From the NCBI GenBank assembly GCA_016858145.1, contig JAEHOE010000034.1, positions 372,001 through 436,000 on the forward strand: 64,000 nt of DNA, written 5' to 3'. Origin of the DNA: Edaphochlamys debaryana (taxonomy: Eukaryota; Chlorophyta; Chlorophyceae; Chlamydomonadales). The position numbers were made by a program, and so were the translations under genes. This document shows positions 23,916 through 35,362 of this stretch, in pieces (within the stretch, counting starts at the first letter, position 1; the number at the start of each line of letters is the position of its first letter). The notes under the pieces were generated by a model. It did not search any database, had not been told where the DNA came from, and saw only the letters and a program-made list of their open reading frames with translations.

Positions 23916-25573
23916 GGCCGGAGGCGGGGAGGTGGAGGCAGCAGCGGCAGTGCAGCGCTGGGGTCAGGGCTGAGCAGGAGGCTTGCAGGCGGAGGCTACG
24001 GGGAGCGGGTCGGGCCTCGGGAGAGGGGATGGGGGCACTGAGCAGTGCCCGAGATTGAGCGCTGTCTGGGGTGCAGGCGGGACTGTGAAGGGGAGGGGGC
24101 CTGCACGTGCCTGGCAAGGGCCTGGCGTGGCCTCGATGTGGTCCGAAGGAGTGCAGGCCCGGGGTCAGGCGGGACGGGGCAGGGCTGTTGAGGGCGCCCC
24201 TTCACAGAGGCGGCGCCGATCGTAGGTGATCTGGCAGCGTATCGGTACCGGTACCGTGGCTGGGGATGTGGGGAAGGACGGACATGAGGCTGGCCGCGAG
24301 AGGCTTGGAGCCATGTTCTATGGGGACAGGGGGCTCAGGGGCACAATCAGGGTCCTTAGGCGCAGCGTCTGGGGGGCAGGCGCTCCTGACGTGGTCCTGC
24401 AAGGCTATACCTCATCAATAGTTCACTACGGAGTGGGGACTTGGGGGTGGCGGCTAGGGGGGGCGGGTCACGCGAAGGGGCGGGACTGGGAAGGGGCGGG
24501 GGAGGGCGGAAGGGACCTACACGGGCCTGCCGTGGCGCGGGCCTGGCATGGGTCGCGGTGGGGTCCTTAGGAGCGCAGTCCTGGGGTCATGCGGTACTGC
24601 GGTCAGGGCTGACCCGGGCGTCCCATCACACAGGCTGCGCCAAACGGAGGCGATCTGGTGCGTGGTGATGTTGGGACTGGGGCTGGAAACATAGCTGGGG
24701 CTGACCGCGAGAGGCTTGCTTGGGGCCATGCGCTTTGCGGAATGGAGTTGGTTCGTCAGGGGGCCGTACCGTACTGCGCGCCGGAGCTGTGCAACGTAGA
24801 GCGGGCGGCCGGCGTTTAGCATGGCGTTATGACTCTCATGAGCACCAGTCAAGCGGCTGGGGCCTCTGCGCAGCACTGGCAGCAGGGCGCCATCATGAGG
24901 CGTGGGCGACCTGGGCGTCCCGAGGCAAGGTGTCCAGGGGCACGAGGGCGGATGGAGAGGCAGGTCTGACCGCAGCAAACCCTTACAGTGTACAGTGTAA
25001 CAACGCCTGACCACGCAGCCTTGCATCTTTCCCTCTGGGGGACCGCCCCGACACCCCCGCCCCTAAACATGTCAGAGCGCGTCCTTGACACCCACCACCA
25101 ACCCATGTAAGCATCACAGCGGCCCCAACCCGCCGGCGCCATAGAAGTACGGCCTACGTCAACAACGGCGCTCCGCCTCTGAGGATACATCAACACTACA
25201 TCTGGTTGCCCACCTTCACCACCAGACCCTCCCCACACAGTGCTCCCGGGTCATCCGCGCAGACGCCCACATGTGTGCTACAGCCACATTGAACCCACCG
25301 GCGTTGCGGGACCGGCACCCGCGGACCCCACACAGGGACCAGACCCATGGACCCGGAGCCCACAAGCATCCATGGGCCAGCCGCAGCCCTCCACCACCCC
25401 GTCATGTACCCGAGTCCTCAGACCCTCGCTCGCTACCATGCACCTCCCTCGCCCTTGTGGACCCCGCCAGGCTCCCCGCCCACGCTCGGCACTCTCCTCC
25501 TTGCAGTCAGACCCTCACTGCACCCCGCACGAGGCACCGCAACGGTGTACGAGGACCACAGGTGCACACCTCC
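23916..25573. other. Convergent intergenic region with diverged internal repeats
   Basis: No exon is supported between the stop of the 211-aa gene and the last exon of copy B. A G-rich segment is partly duplicated: CCGCGAGAGGCTTG followed by GCCATG occurs near 24293 and again near 24706 in otherwise diverged surroundings. A tandem GGTACC pair lies at about 24244. The region probably holds both 3' UTRs. Confidence 0.35.
24983..25000. terminator. Bidirectional TGTAA / TTACA poly(A) cluster
   Basis: Within 18 bp lie TTACA (TGTAA on the minus strand, about 590 bp past copy B's stop) and TGTAA on the plus strand (about 1.1 kb past the 211-aa gene). The near-symmetrical arrangement would suit two convergent genes. 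Use is inferred. Confidence 0.35.
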
Positions 25574-27752
25574 TCACAAGGCAATCGGCTGATCCTGGAT
25601 GAGGTCCAGCACCGCCATCGCCCACTCCACGCGCTGCTGCAGGCTGGGCCCTCCCTCGCCCGCGCAGCTGGTGGCCGCCCACAGCTCGCCCACGACCTGC
25701 GGGGTGGTGGGTGGGGGAGAGCGGGTGCTTGCATACTAGACACCGTATGAACAGGCAGGGGGCGTAATAGGGGCTAGTGGGGCCTGCGTGCCACCTGGCT
25801 ACTGGGTAAGCCCGTGGCCTCTGGACCCACCACGCTTAGGCTCCACCCGAGGGCAGAACGCCCGAGGCGGCCGTCCAGAGGCGCCCTGACAAGTGCCGCC
25901 GCGCTGCCGTCCCCGGCCGCCGCCACTGCCGCCGCCACCGCCTCCGCGGCACCCTCAGCATCGCTGCACTCCAGCAGCACGGCGGACGCGGGCGGCAGCG
26001 GCTGGACGAACTTGATGAGTGGGTCATCGTGCTGCAAGACATCTCCCTCCGCCGCCCTCGCCCGGCTCTCCAAGTCCTGGGCCCAAGCCTTGACAGCGGC
26101 CCTGCATCTGGGCCACTCCAGCGCAGCGGCAGCGACGGGGCCCCGCAGGAGCAGCATGGGGCTGCCAGCGTCCTCCTCTGCTGCGGGCTCAAGCCTGCCG
26201 CCCGCGGCCCCGCCCTCGCCGCCAGCCCCCGGCGGGGCGATGCGCTGCAGGGCCATCCGCAGGACCTCCTCGGGCGGGGGGAGTTCCGGGCGTAGGGTGG
26301 GTGCGGTCGGTAGGGGCTGGGGAGGCCAGGAGAGACCAACGTCGATGATAACAGCCGGACTGCGGAAAGAAAGTGCGTCGACGGTCCCGAAAGCCGTTAG
26401 GGCACTGCATATGTCCGCAGCGGTGCACCGCTTCTCCACAGATAGCTCGCCTAACCGAGCCTTGTCGCTGCGTCGCCACAGCTCCAAAATCGTGGCCACG
26501 TCAGTGGAGCCCCAGCCGTAAACGGAGAGCGAGTGGACGCTGAGGCTCTCCAGCTGCCCGCCCGGCCCCAGGCAGGGCAGCAGCTCATCCCGGGCCAGGG
26601 CCGCCATGTGTTGAGGCCGCAGCCAGCCCAGCCCGGCTGACACCAGGCGCCCCCCGGACAGCCCAAAGGTGCCGTCCAGGCCATGCCCTAGCTCACCGCC
26701 CCAGTTCCGGAAGTCGATTCGGAGAGTGCCGAGCGAATGCGGCAGAAGGGACAGAAGGCTCCGCAGCTTTGGGCCCTCCCCCAGGTCCACATCCCGCACA
26801 TGCAGCTCCAGCTCCTCGAGCCGTGTGAGCCGGCCCAGGGGAGCGGCGGCGGACAGGGTGAGGGTGTGCCTTGGAATCCGCAGCTCCACCAGCCTCAGGC
26901 GCCGCAGGCTGCCCGCTAGCGCCTCCACGCCGGTCACGCCGGGAACGCCGGGCAGCTTCAGCTCCTCCAGCGTGCCCAGGGCCGCCAGGGCTGGGGACGG
27001 GGGACGGGGGTCGGGAGGCGGGCATGGGTATGGGGGGTCGCGAGGCAGCTACGTGTAACGGATTATGTGCCATGCGCCAAATGTACGGGAGTTGATCAAG
27101 TCAAGTTTAGAGCAAAGACAAGCGCGCTCGGCCTGCCAAGGTCATGCAGTAGCCGGTGCAATAGAACCCATACGCCGTCACCCTGCCAGGGTAGCTCAGT
27201 GCCCTTGTAATCGCAGCTGTCGTACGTCTCACCTGCGTAGGCCTCCCCCGCGCCGCCAGGTCTCCACGTCGAGGGGAGGTCGGACAAGCCGAGGCCCCGC
27301 AGGCAGGGCAGCGAGGCCGCTAGCGCAGCCACTGCTGATCCAGAGACGGCTGGACGTGCGCCTTGAAAGGTGCTGCGGACCACCAAGACCTGTGTCACGA
27401 GCCGCCGCGCCTCCGGCAGCTGCGTGAACGCCGGCGGCAGGAGCGCGTCCACGCCGGCCGGGGCCTCAGCCGGCAGCCGGAGCATGAGCCGTATACCGCC
27501 TCGGCGGCCCCAGCGCCCCAGCGCTGACAGCGGCTCCGTGACAGTGCCATCCCCTCGCAGCTGGAGGGAGAGCATCTTGGGGATGCGGACGCTAGCATCA
27601 GCAAGGTCCCGAAGAGCCCGGCACGTCAGGCGAAGCGCTCCGACGCAGCAATGACAAGTCACCGCATCCATGAGACCCTCCACGGTAGGAAGCTCGAGCT
27701 GCTGCAGCACATCCACCAGCGATGGCGCCTGCTCGGGCTCCGCGCTGGACAT
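25574..27752 (-). CDS. F-box-like / leucine-rich paralog B (600 aa, 3 exons)
   Basis: Exons on minus: 27752-27233, 26990-25831 and 25696-25574; phases 1 and 0. The start MSSAEPEQAPSL matches copies C-E. The F-box-like part is APSLVDVLQQLELPTVEGL then LRLTCRALRDLADASVRI. LRR strands (LEELKLPGVPGV, LEELELHVRDV, LESLSVHSL) fill the first half of exon 2; the second half has PPEEVLRMALQRI and LPPASAVLLEC. The last exon starts VVGELWAATSCAGEGG and ends DQPIAL. It is the only copy whose upstream box has lost the exact TTTGGCGC site. The start of its intron 1 resembles that of copy I, on the other strand 31 kb away. Confidence 0.8.
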
Positions 27753-28010
27753 GGCTGTGCCCTTTAGCCCTAAGAGACTCTCGAAAGTGCACAAACAGGT
27801 GTCGAATACACAATACAGAGCTTGAAGGCTGAACTCGAGATTTTCCCGGGCAAAAGTCGCGAGCGAACAGGAGCAGCGGCCAGAGACTGAATGGCTGTGG
27901 TAGTGTGTTGGCCTAAACAGCGGCCAAAGCGCTGCAACCCCCTCTCGTGTGTGTTTGCGATGCCGTCGTGCGACCCGTGCCGCGTGGCTGGGCCCGGCAG
28001 CCCCCGTCGC
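27753..28010 (-). promoter_or_regulatory. Upstream region of copy B with a degenerate E2F box and conserved distal block
   Basis: Alignment by eye with copy D shows that GCGCGCCAAAAC has become TCGCGAGCGAAC near 27857-27868, while the adjacent AGCAGCGGCCAGAGA is kept. The distal block is present at about 27920-28005, including GCGCTGCAACCCC, GTTTGCGATGCC and CCCGGCAGCCCC, as upstream of D, H and J. B may therefore have lost one regulatory input. Confidence 0.5.
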
Positions 28011-29785
28011 CCCCGCCGCTCTGCGCCAACACGCCTCATCCCACGCCAGGGTTTCTTGGCATCCCCCGTAGCCCCCTTGCCAACCTTTGCCAGAAGAGCA
28101 GCGGAACCACCATGAACAAGTTTGGGCCCCACCTGTCGCTCAATCTTAAAGCCCATGACGTCCGGCCATGGCAGCCCCCGCCGGGCTTCACCCACATGCC
28201 TTAGCATTCCTGCCTGTGACTGTGCTTCTGCACCTTCTTTTCAGGTGATCGTCCCATGTCACACCACCTGGCTTGCTGGCAAGTACGGCGATGCACCACG
28301 CTTAGTTATGGGCCCTCAAAGTTGGGACCTGTTGGGAGGGGGGGTGGGGGCAGGTGGAGACAGGTGGGGGGGTCCCAAACTGTCCGAACTTTTGTTACAG
28401 CGGTCTGACGCACCCCCACGGACTTCCCCATGCGCGAACGCATGGCATGACGTTAGTTCTGACCCCAGGAGATGCCTGAGGACCACCGACAGCAAGTATG
28501 GTTGTCGAAGGGAGGTCCCGGGTGGCACATGTCGGCATGTGCGCATGTCCTTGTGCGGGACACCGCACGACCGACACTGCCGCCGCTGCCAGGTATGCGT
28601 GTGTATTGTGTTATGTAGGAGGCCTAGGGCATGACTAGCGCGGATGCGAGGTACCTAAGAGTACCTGCGAGGTACCGTGAGGTACCTGCACTCCCCCTCC
28701 CACCAGCCCGCGCCTTAGCCCCCGCGTCAGCCACGGGGGAGGAAGGGGTCAAGCGGGTCAGTCTGACCCGCGATGACCCCGCACTCCCCCTACCCAAATC
28801 ACGCCTGTAACGAATCGGAGGAGCGGTGGCCCCCCCTGATTAAAACGTAGTGATCCATGGACACGGGGGGGGTCAATGGACAGGGCCCAAGCCTCACCGA
28901 TGCTCCCGCTTCACGCGCAAGGCAGTAGCGGCGCTACTGTAGCGCACACGAAATGCAGTCGATTGGCACAAAGGCGGAGGAAGAAGGGTGACGTTTCGAC
29001 CGTGTACGGCAGTGTGTGCAGTGTACGGCAAGGGGAATGGGTGGAGGGGGTGGGGGGGTTGAAACATTTGTGGGCTGTCTGGAGGGCACAAGGCATCAGG
29101 CGTGGCCACGCCGTCTGGGACGTCAGCTGGTAGCTGAGGACACAGCAGCGTGCAGTCAGCCACCCAGGCGCCCCCAGGGCTCCAGCGACGTCAGCAACAT
29201 TTGGGGGACAACCAAGTGCTAGGCTGAGCAGGACATGCGCTAAAAGCTCTGAGGAGTTCTCACCCCAAACTTCCACGCTCGGCGCAAGATGAGATAGCCT
29301 CAACTTCCGGCGGGGACAGTTGACTGACTGACCGTCATTACCCCAGTGCTTGCCGACCTCATGCTGAATCAACCCCGACTAGCCCGGGGATTGATATGCA
29401 CTAGCTCGCAACCGCGCCGCTGCAACATGCAAGATGCAACCCAGGGTCAACCCTCAAGAAAGGCATGTCCACCAATACACGCGGCTCTTGGTCAGCCCAC
29501 CAACCCACAACACCTCCTCCCCACATGGCTAGGCACCCCCTTCCCCCCACAGATGCGTGGAACCCGCAGCAGCATGCCAACCTTCTAATCAAAAGACACT
29601 CCCTGACCGTCCGTCGGCAGCAAAATCATCTCACCACGACACCAGGTACCTACGCGTTCTACATACATCACACCTGACGTACATGGCTAGGGTGCCCTAC
29701 TCCACAACCCGACCTCGCCTCTTGCCTCCACACGTGCGTCCGCCGCACCACTTGGCCAAGCACTTATAGCGCTGCCTCAAAGGAC
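28011..29785. other. Intergenic region between copies B and C
   Basis: The first part (to about 28090) is close to the sequence upstream of copy D (CTCATCCCACGCCAGGGTTT). Beyond that I see no exon. Four GAGGTACC/AGTACC-like units sit at about 28650-28690. No transposon termini or RNA gene could be recognised. The part nearest 29785 would hold copy C's 3' UTR. Confidence 0.35.
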
Positions 29786-32008
29786 TTAGTCCGATGGAGA
29801 CACGTTGTGCGGCAGGCTGTTGATCAGTTCCAGCACCGCGATCGCCCACTCCACCCGCTGCTCCAGACCAGGGCCTCCCTCGCCCGCGCAGCTGGCCGCC
29901 CACAGTTCGCTCATCACCTGCAGGGGGGCAGTAGGGAGGGGGCAAGGAGGCAGGCCGGTGAGTGCACGTGGACGTGAAGGGTCCGGACAGCTCCAGGCTC
30001 CAGGCGCAGGTGCGAGAGCAGGCCCTGACCAGGCCGGCTAGATTCACAGGCAAGCCCATCTGGACGCACCTCGCCAAGGCCCCATTCCAGGGCGTCGTCC
30101 CCGCGGAGGCCTGGGCCCCTGACTAGCGCCACCTCAGTCCCGGCCCAGGCCTCGGCCACCGCAGTAGCCACAGCCTCAGCTGCCCCCCTGTGCCAGCGGC
30201 TGCCGACGAGCACAGCGGAGGCGGGCGGCAGCAGCTGAGCGAACCGCACGTAGGAGATGCCAAGGGCAACGCCCGCCGCCGCCCGCGTCCGCTCCTCCAG
30301 GCTCCGGGTCCAGGCCTTGACAGCGGCCTGGGAGCTGGGCTGCGCCAGCGCGGCGGCCGCGGCTGGGCCCCGCAGGAGGAGCAGTTGGCATTCATTCTCC
30401 TCCGCGTCCGCTACAGCCGACCACCCTCCACCCACGGCCCCGCCAACGCCGCCAGCGCCCGGCGGGGCGATGCGCTGCAGGGCCATCCGCAGGACCTCCT
30501 CGGGCGGGGGAAGGTCCTCGAGAAAAACCGCCCAGCAAGCGACCGGCTGGGGTGGCATGGCTACCCTGATGCTCAGAGGCGACGCAGGCAAAGGGACCTG
30601 GGACACCAAACGGAGTGCGTGGACGGTTCCCAGGGCCGCCAGGGCGCTGCACACGTCCGCACCGATGCTGACCTCCTTCACAGCTAGCTGGTCCACCCGA
30701 GCCTCGCCGCTGCGGTGCCACAGCTCTACGAGTGGCGTCACGTCAGCTGAGCCCCAGCCGTTGGCGTTGGCCTCTTTGACGCGCAGGCTCTCCAGCCGCC
30801 CGTCCGGCCCAAGGCAGGGCAGCAGCTCCTCCCGGGCTAGGGCTGCGAGCCTGGGCAGCCTCAGCTCACCCAGCTCGGCCGACACCAGGCGACCATCAGT
30901 CACCCCGAAGGTGCCGTCAAGGCCAGGTGGCAGAGGGGCAGCCCAGTTCCGGCGGTTGAGGCTGAGCACCCGGCGCTGTAGGGCGACCTTGAGCACGCGG
31001 AGCGATCGCGGCAAGAGGCTCAGCAGGTTTCGCAGGATGGGCCCCTCCCCCAGGTACACTTCTGGCATGGTGATATCAAGCGTCTCGAGCCGCGTGAGCT
31101 GTGCGAGGGGAGCCGCCGCTTGCCGGGTGAGGACTTGGGGCAGAGAGCGGTACCGCTCAAAACCCCCAACCAGCTTGAGGCTTCGCAGGCTGCCCGCCAG
31201 CGCCTCCACGCCGGTCAGGCCGGGGATGCCGGGCAGCTCCAGCTCCTCCAGCGTGCCCAAGGCCGCCAGGGCTGGGGATGTGGGTGGGGGGTCGGGAGGC
31301 GGGACGGGGATGTATCAAAGCTCAGTGTGCGCCTGCAGATACCCACGGAGGAGAGGCTTGTCATCGTCGCCGTCCATACCCCCAAGCACATCACCCGCAG
31401 GCGCAAGGGCTGACCTAACCTCTTCCCCCTGATCAGAGAAGTAAGGCCAACATGCCTGTCCCACCTGCGTAGGCCTCCCCCGAGCCACCAGGGGTCCATG
31501 TTGAGGACAGGAACGATAAGTTGAGGCGTCGCAGGCAGGGCAGTGATGCCGCCAGAGCGCCCACCGCAGCGCCAAGAACGGCGGGCTTGTCGAATGCTGC
31601 TCCCGCATCCGAGCTACGGAAGACCCAAATCTGAGAAACGCGCCGCCGCACCGCGTCCGGCAGCTGGGTGAACGCCGCGGGCAGGAGCGCATCCACGCCG
31701 TCCGGGGCCTCAGCCGGCAGCTCAATGAAGAGCTCTATGCCGTCTCGATGACTCCAGCGCTCCAGGGCCGCCAGCGGCTCCGTGACCGTGCCGTTCTCGC
31801 GAAGCTGGATCGTCAGCCCCCGCGACCGAATGCGGACGCTGGGATCAGCAAGGTCCCGCAGCGCCCGGCACGTCAGGCGTAGACGGGAGATGCAGCGATA
31901 GCATGCAAGCTTATCGACGAGCGAATCCGCTGCCGGCAGCTCGAGCTGCTGCAGCACATCCACCAGCGATGGCGCCTGCTCGGCAGCTTCGGGCTCCGCG
32001 CTGGCCAT
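29786..32008 (-). CDS. F-box-like / leucine-rich paralog C (625 aa, 3 exons)
   Basis: Exons on minus: 32008-31465, 31271-30070 and 29917-29786. The start MASAEPEAAEQAPSL leads into LVDVLQQLELPAADSL and LRLTCRALRDLADPSVRI. The GRWGRRGG motif of the family is altered here to ERWSHRDGI. Exon 2 is the second longest among B-G and I, owing to an insertion around the LKVALQRRVLSLNRR strand. The terminal exon reads VMSELWAASCAGEGG then EQRVEW and ends NVSPSD. Its upstream region matches that of copy E over more than 120 bp, which marks C and E as relatives at the promoter. Confidence 0.8.
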
Positions 32009-32087
32009 TGTGCACTCTAATAGCTGAGGGTTGTGGGCGATTCTGAAACAGCTCTTGGGAGGTCCTGAACAGCCTGTTCGGCGCTAG

Positions 32088-32115
32088 AGATCTTCGCGGG
32101 AAGTTGCGCGCCAAA
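32088..32115 (-). promoter_or_regulatory. Family promoter box of copy C
   Basis: AGATCT at 32088-32093 and GCGCCAAA (TTTGGCGC on minus) at 32108-32115 are separated by 14 bp; the box ends 79 bp before the ATG. The more distal sequence (about 32140-32240) is shared with copy E rather than with the other copies. Confidence 0.6.
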
Positions 32116-32793
32116 ACGGAGCAGCAGCAAAGCGTCTAGAGGTGCTGATGGCTGCGTTTGCTTATATGTGCTGTGGTGATGTCGGGCGCGGCCCAAGCGC
32201 AGCAACGGCAGGTCCGCCCCCGGTCGTGTCGCGGTAGACCTTCTTGGCAGCCCCCTCCGCCTCGAGCACCCGGGCTCCCGTGCCTGCCTTTCCTGCCTGC
32301 CTGCACCGCGTGCCTTTTGAAACAAGGGTGTGTGTAGTACATCCGTCCCAAAAGGCAGGTCTAGACTTGACAGGAATCCACATGACTGTTCACGGCAATG
32401 TGCCAGGCCCTGTGCGGCCCCTTGCCCGTCTTGCCGCCCAACGTTGCCCTTCGAGACACCCCCGGCAAACCGCCAGCGTTATCGGCCAACCCCGCGGAGC
32501 GGCCTGTGTCAAACGCCAGGCCGTAGACATGCTTCACGTAACTCGGTCGGACCCCCGCCAGCCCCTACACAGGCCTCGACAGTCGCAAGTCGTCTCCTAG
32601 AATGCCTTGCCTTGACCTCCTGGCCTCCTGGCCTCCCTATTCAGGGCCTTAATGGGCAGGGCCAGACTCCACGTAATTGTCCCTAGTATCCTCAGTACCC
32701 CTGGTATCCCCGATCCCCTGATCAACACCGCAACGCCTTACTGAAAGACCACTACTTGCTGGAGCACATCGCCGGTCATAGCCCAGATTAGTC
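32116..32793. other. Intergenic region between copies C and D
   Basis: The C-side part (to about 32340) is the block shared with the upstream region of copy E, including AAGCGCAGCAACGGCAGGTC. The D-side part (32350-32793) would be the 3' UTR of D. No coding exon, RNA gene or mobile element was recognised. Confidence 0.35.
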
Positions 32794-34979
32794 CTACAGA
32801 CACACGCGGCACGGCAGGCCTTCCGCCATGTCCAACACCCCCATCGCCCACTCCACCCGCTGCTGCAGGTTGGGGCCTCCCTCGCCGGCGCAGCTGGCCG
32901 CCCACAGCCCGCTCATCACCTGCGGGGGGGGCGGGTTGGAACGGGCAAGGAAGGAGGATGGAGAGTGCATGATGGAGCAAAGGGTAACACCACCTGGCGC
33001 CCGACCGCTAGATGCGCAGTCAACCCCGCAGCGGAATAAGGCACAGGGAGCACGCTGGCGCTAGCCGCACAAGTAAGGCCGTGCCCCATGGACGCACCTC
33101 CTCGAGGCCCCACTCCAGTGTGCTCCTCCAGCGAGTCTCAGGGGTGCTGACGCGGGCCGCCTCGCTGCCGTCCTCGGCCGCCACTGCCGCCGCCACCGCC
33201 TCTGCGGCCCCCTCAACATCGCTGCACTCCAGCAGCACAGCGGACGCGGGCGGCAGCGGCAGGGCGTACCGGATGAGTACGGTACCTGCTGACACGGCAG
33301 CCCCCGCAACCGCCCGCACCCGGTCCTCCAGGCTTACGGCCCAGGCCACACTGGCCTTGGAGTGGGGCGGCTCCAGCGCAGCGGCGGCAGCGGGGCCGCG
33401 CACCAGGAGCATTCGTCCGCCAGGTTGGACCGCTACGGCCGATGGCTCTCCAACCTCGGCCCCGCCCTGCCCGCCAGCCCCCGGCGGGGCGATGCGCTGC
33501 AGGGCCATCCGCAGGACCTCCTTGGGCGGGGGCAGGTCCAGGAGGTATGGGGCCCCCACGCCGTTGCTGACTGGTGGGAGGGAAAGCTGTTGGGGTAGCC
33601 TAATACTGATGGAGTACCCGCCGACCTTGAGACAAATCTGCTTGAAAGGCCCCAAAGCCGCCAGGGTGCTGCAGACGTCCGCACCACTGCCGGCCTCCTC
33701 CACGGCCAGCTCGTCCACACGCACTCGGTTACTGCGCCGCCACAGCTCTAGGAGTGGTGCGACGTCGGTGACACTCCAGCCGTCGGCGTAGAGCGAGTGG
33801 AAGCGGAGGCTCTCCAGCCGCCCACCTGGCCCCAAGCAGGGCAGCAGCTCATCCCCGGCCAGGGCCAGTGGCCGTAGCCCAGCAAGGTCAGCGGACACCA
33901 GGCGGCCACCGGACAGACCAAAGGTGCCGCAAAGGCCACAGCCCGGACCGTCCCAAAAGTGGAACACGCCGAGTTTGCTGAGCGAATGTGGCAGGAGGCG
34001 CAGCAGGTTCCGCAGCATTGGCCCCTCCCCCAGGTCCATGTTACGCACGATGAGCTCGAGCTCCGCGAGCCGTGTGAGCTGGGCCAGGGGAGCGGCGGCC
34101 GGCAGGGTGAGAGGACAGCACGGCAGTGTAAGATCCGAAAGAAGCAAGCTGCGGAGGCTGCCCGCCAGCGCCGCCACGCCGATCAGGCCGGGGACGCCGG
34201 GTAGCTCCAGCTCCTCCAGCGTGCCCAGGGCCGCCAGGGCTGCGGAAGGGGATGTGGGTTGAGAGGGAAGGGGAGCGGGTGAGCACAGGGATACGGTGTG
34301 GAGGAGGGCGAGGGCTGGGCAGACACGTCGGCGGGAGGGCAGGGGCGGACACCGGTGTTTGTCATGCTTGCTGTGACTGTTTGCTACCATCGTTTGCACC
34401 TCGAGTCGCACCTGCGTAGGCCTCCCCCGAGCCTCCAGGGGTCCACGTTGAGGGCAGGTCCGAGAGGTCCAGCTTCCGCAGGCCGGGCAGCGAAGCCGCC
34501 AGGGCGGCCACCGCAGCGCCAGAGATGGTGGGTCTGGCAGCCTCATTGCCGTCAGCATCACTGCCATCAGAGTCAGAGCTGGGCTCTTCCACGCTCAGGC
34601 GAATCCCCGTGACGCGCCGCCGCGACTCCTCCGGGAGCTGGGCGAACGCCGCCGGCCACAGCGCGTTGGCGCCAGCGGCTGCCTTGGCCGGCAGCTGAAG
34701 CAAAAGGCCGATGCCGCCTCGGCGTCCCCAGCGCTCCAGACATGCCAGCGGCTGCGCGACGGTGCCATCCGCTCGCAGCTCGAGCGTCAGCAACTTAGGG
34801 ATGCGCACGCTGGCATCAGCGAGGTCCCGCAGCGCCCGGCACGTCAGGCGCAGACGTGAGATGCAGCGATAGCATGCGAGCTCATTGACAAGAGATTCCG
34901 CTGCCGGCAGCTCGAGCTGCTGCAACACATCGACCAGCGATAGCGCCTGCTCGGCCGCCGCGGGCTCCGAGCTGAACAT
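32794..34979 (-). CDS. F-box-like / leucine-rich paralog D (611 aa, 3 exons)
   Basis: Exons on minus: 34979-34412, 34239-33098 and 32919-32794. It starts MFSSEPAAAEQALSL, then LELPAAESLVNELACYRCIS and LRLTCRALRDLADASVRI. Exon 1 carries a short acidic Ser/Asp insert (EEPSSDSDGSDADG) just before the first LRR, at the same place as the much longer insert of copy G. Exon 2 is the shortest of the intact copies. The last exon reads VMSGLWAASCAGEGG and ends RVCL. The frame stays open upstream as far as an ATG at 35318, through the promoter box, so an N-terminally longer form cannot be excluded; 34979 is preferred because it aligns with the other copies. Confidence 0.8.
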
Positions 34980-35062
34980 GGCTGTACCTTTTGCTAGAAA
35001 AGAGGTGTCTGGCAATGCACAAGCAGAAGTTTGGTAGGTCGTGGGCAGCCTTTGCTTGCTAG

Positions 35063-35091
35063 AGATCTTCGGGGAACAGTTGCGCGCCAAA
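35063..35091 (-). promoter_or_regulatory. Family promoter box of copy D
   Basis: AGATCT at 35063-35068 and GCGCCAAA at 35084-35091, 15 bp apart, end 83 bp before the ATG. The distal block (GCGCTGCAACCCC, then TATGCGATGCCGTCG and CCCGGCAGCCCC) follows at about 35145-35215. Confidence 0.6.
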
Positions 35092-35284
35092 ACGTAGCAG
35101 CGGCCAGAGACCGAGTATGTGGTGCTGTGCTGGTCTAAATAGCGGCCAAAGCGCTGCAACCCCCTGTCGCGTGGGTATGCGATGCCGTCGTGCCGCGTGC
35201 AACGGCCCCGGCAGCCCCCGCCGCCCCCGCCCCGCTCTGCGCCAACACGCCTCATCCCACGCCAGGGTTTCTTGGCAGCCCCCC

Positions 35285-35358
35285 TTGCCGAGCTTAAGTC
35301 GGGCTCCGCACTGGACATGGCTGAGGTTTGCTGCTAGAGATCTTTGGGAAGTTCCGCG
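35285..35358 (-). pseudogene. Orphan promoter and start codon of a lost family member
   Basis: Upstream of copy D a second box occurs: AGATCT at 35338-35343 and GCGCCAAT (one mismatch to the E2F site) at about 35355-35362. It is followed on the minus strand by ATG at 35318-35316 and codons for MSSAEP, as in copy B. The family sequence stops after these six codons and runs into the region upstream of D. This is the stump of a deleted or unequally exchanged copy. By chance or by selection its frame is open into exon 1 of D. Confidence 0.65.
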
Positions 35359-35362
35359 CCAA

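Noticed and set aside
23916..25573. Small exons or a transposon in the G-rich region before copy B
   Set aside because: No terminal repeats, transposase-like frame or consistent splice phases could be found.
28640..28695. GGTACC repeats as a possible CRISPR-like or attachment-site array
   Set aside because: Units are irregular, very short and without spacers; this looks like a simple tandem repeat in a eukaryotic intergenic region.
34980..35318. Annotating copy D from the upstream ATG at 35318
   Set aside because: The intervening 113 codons cross D's promoter box and have no counterpart in other copies; kept only as a finding.
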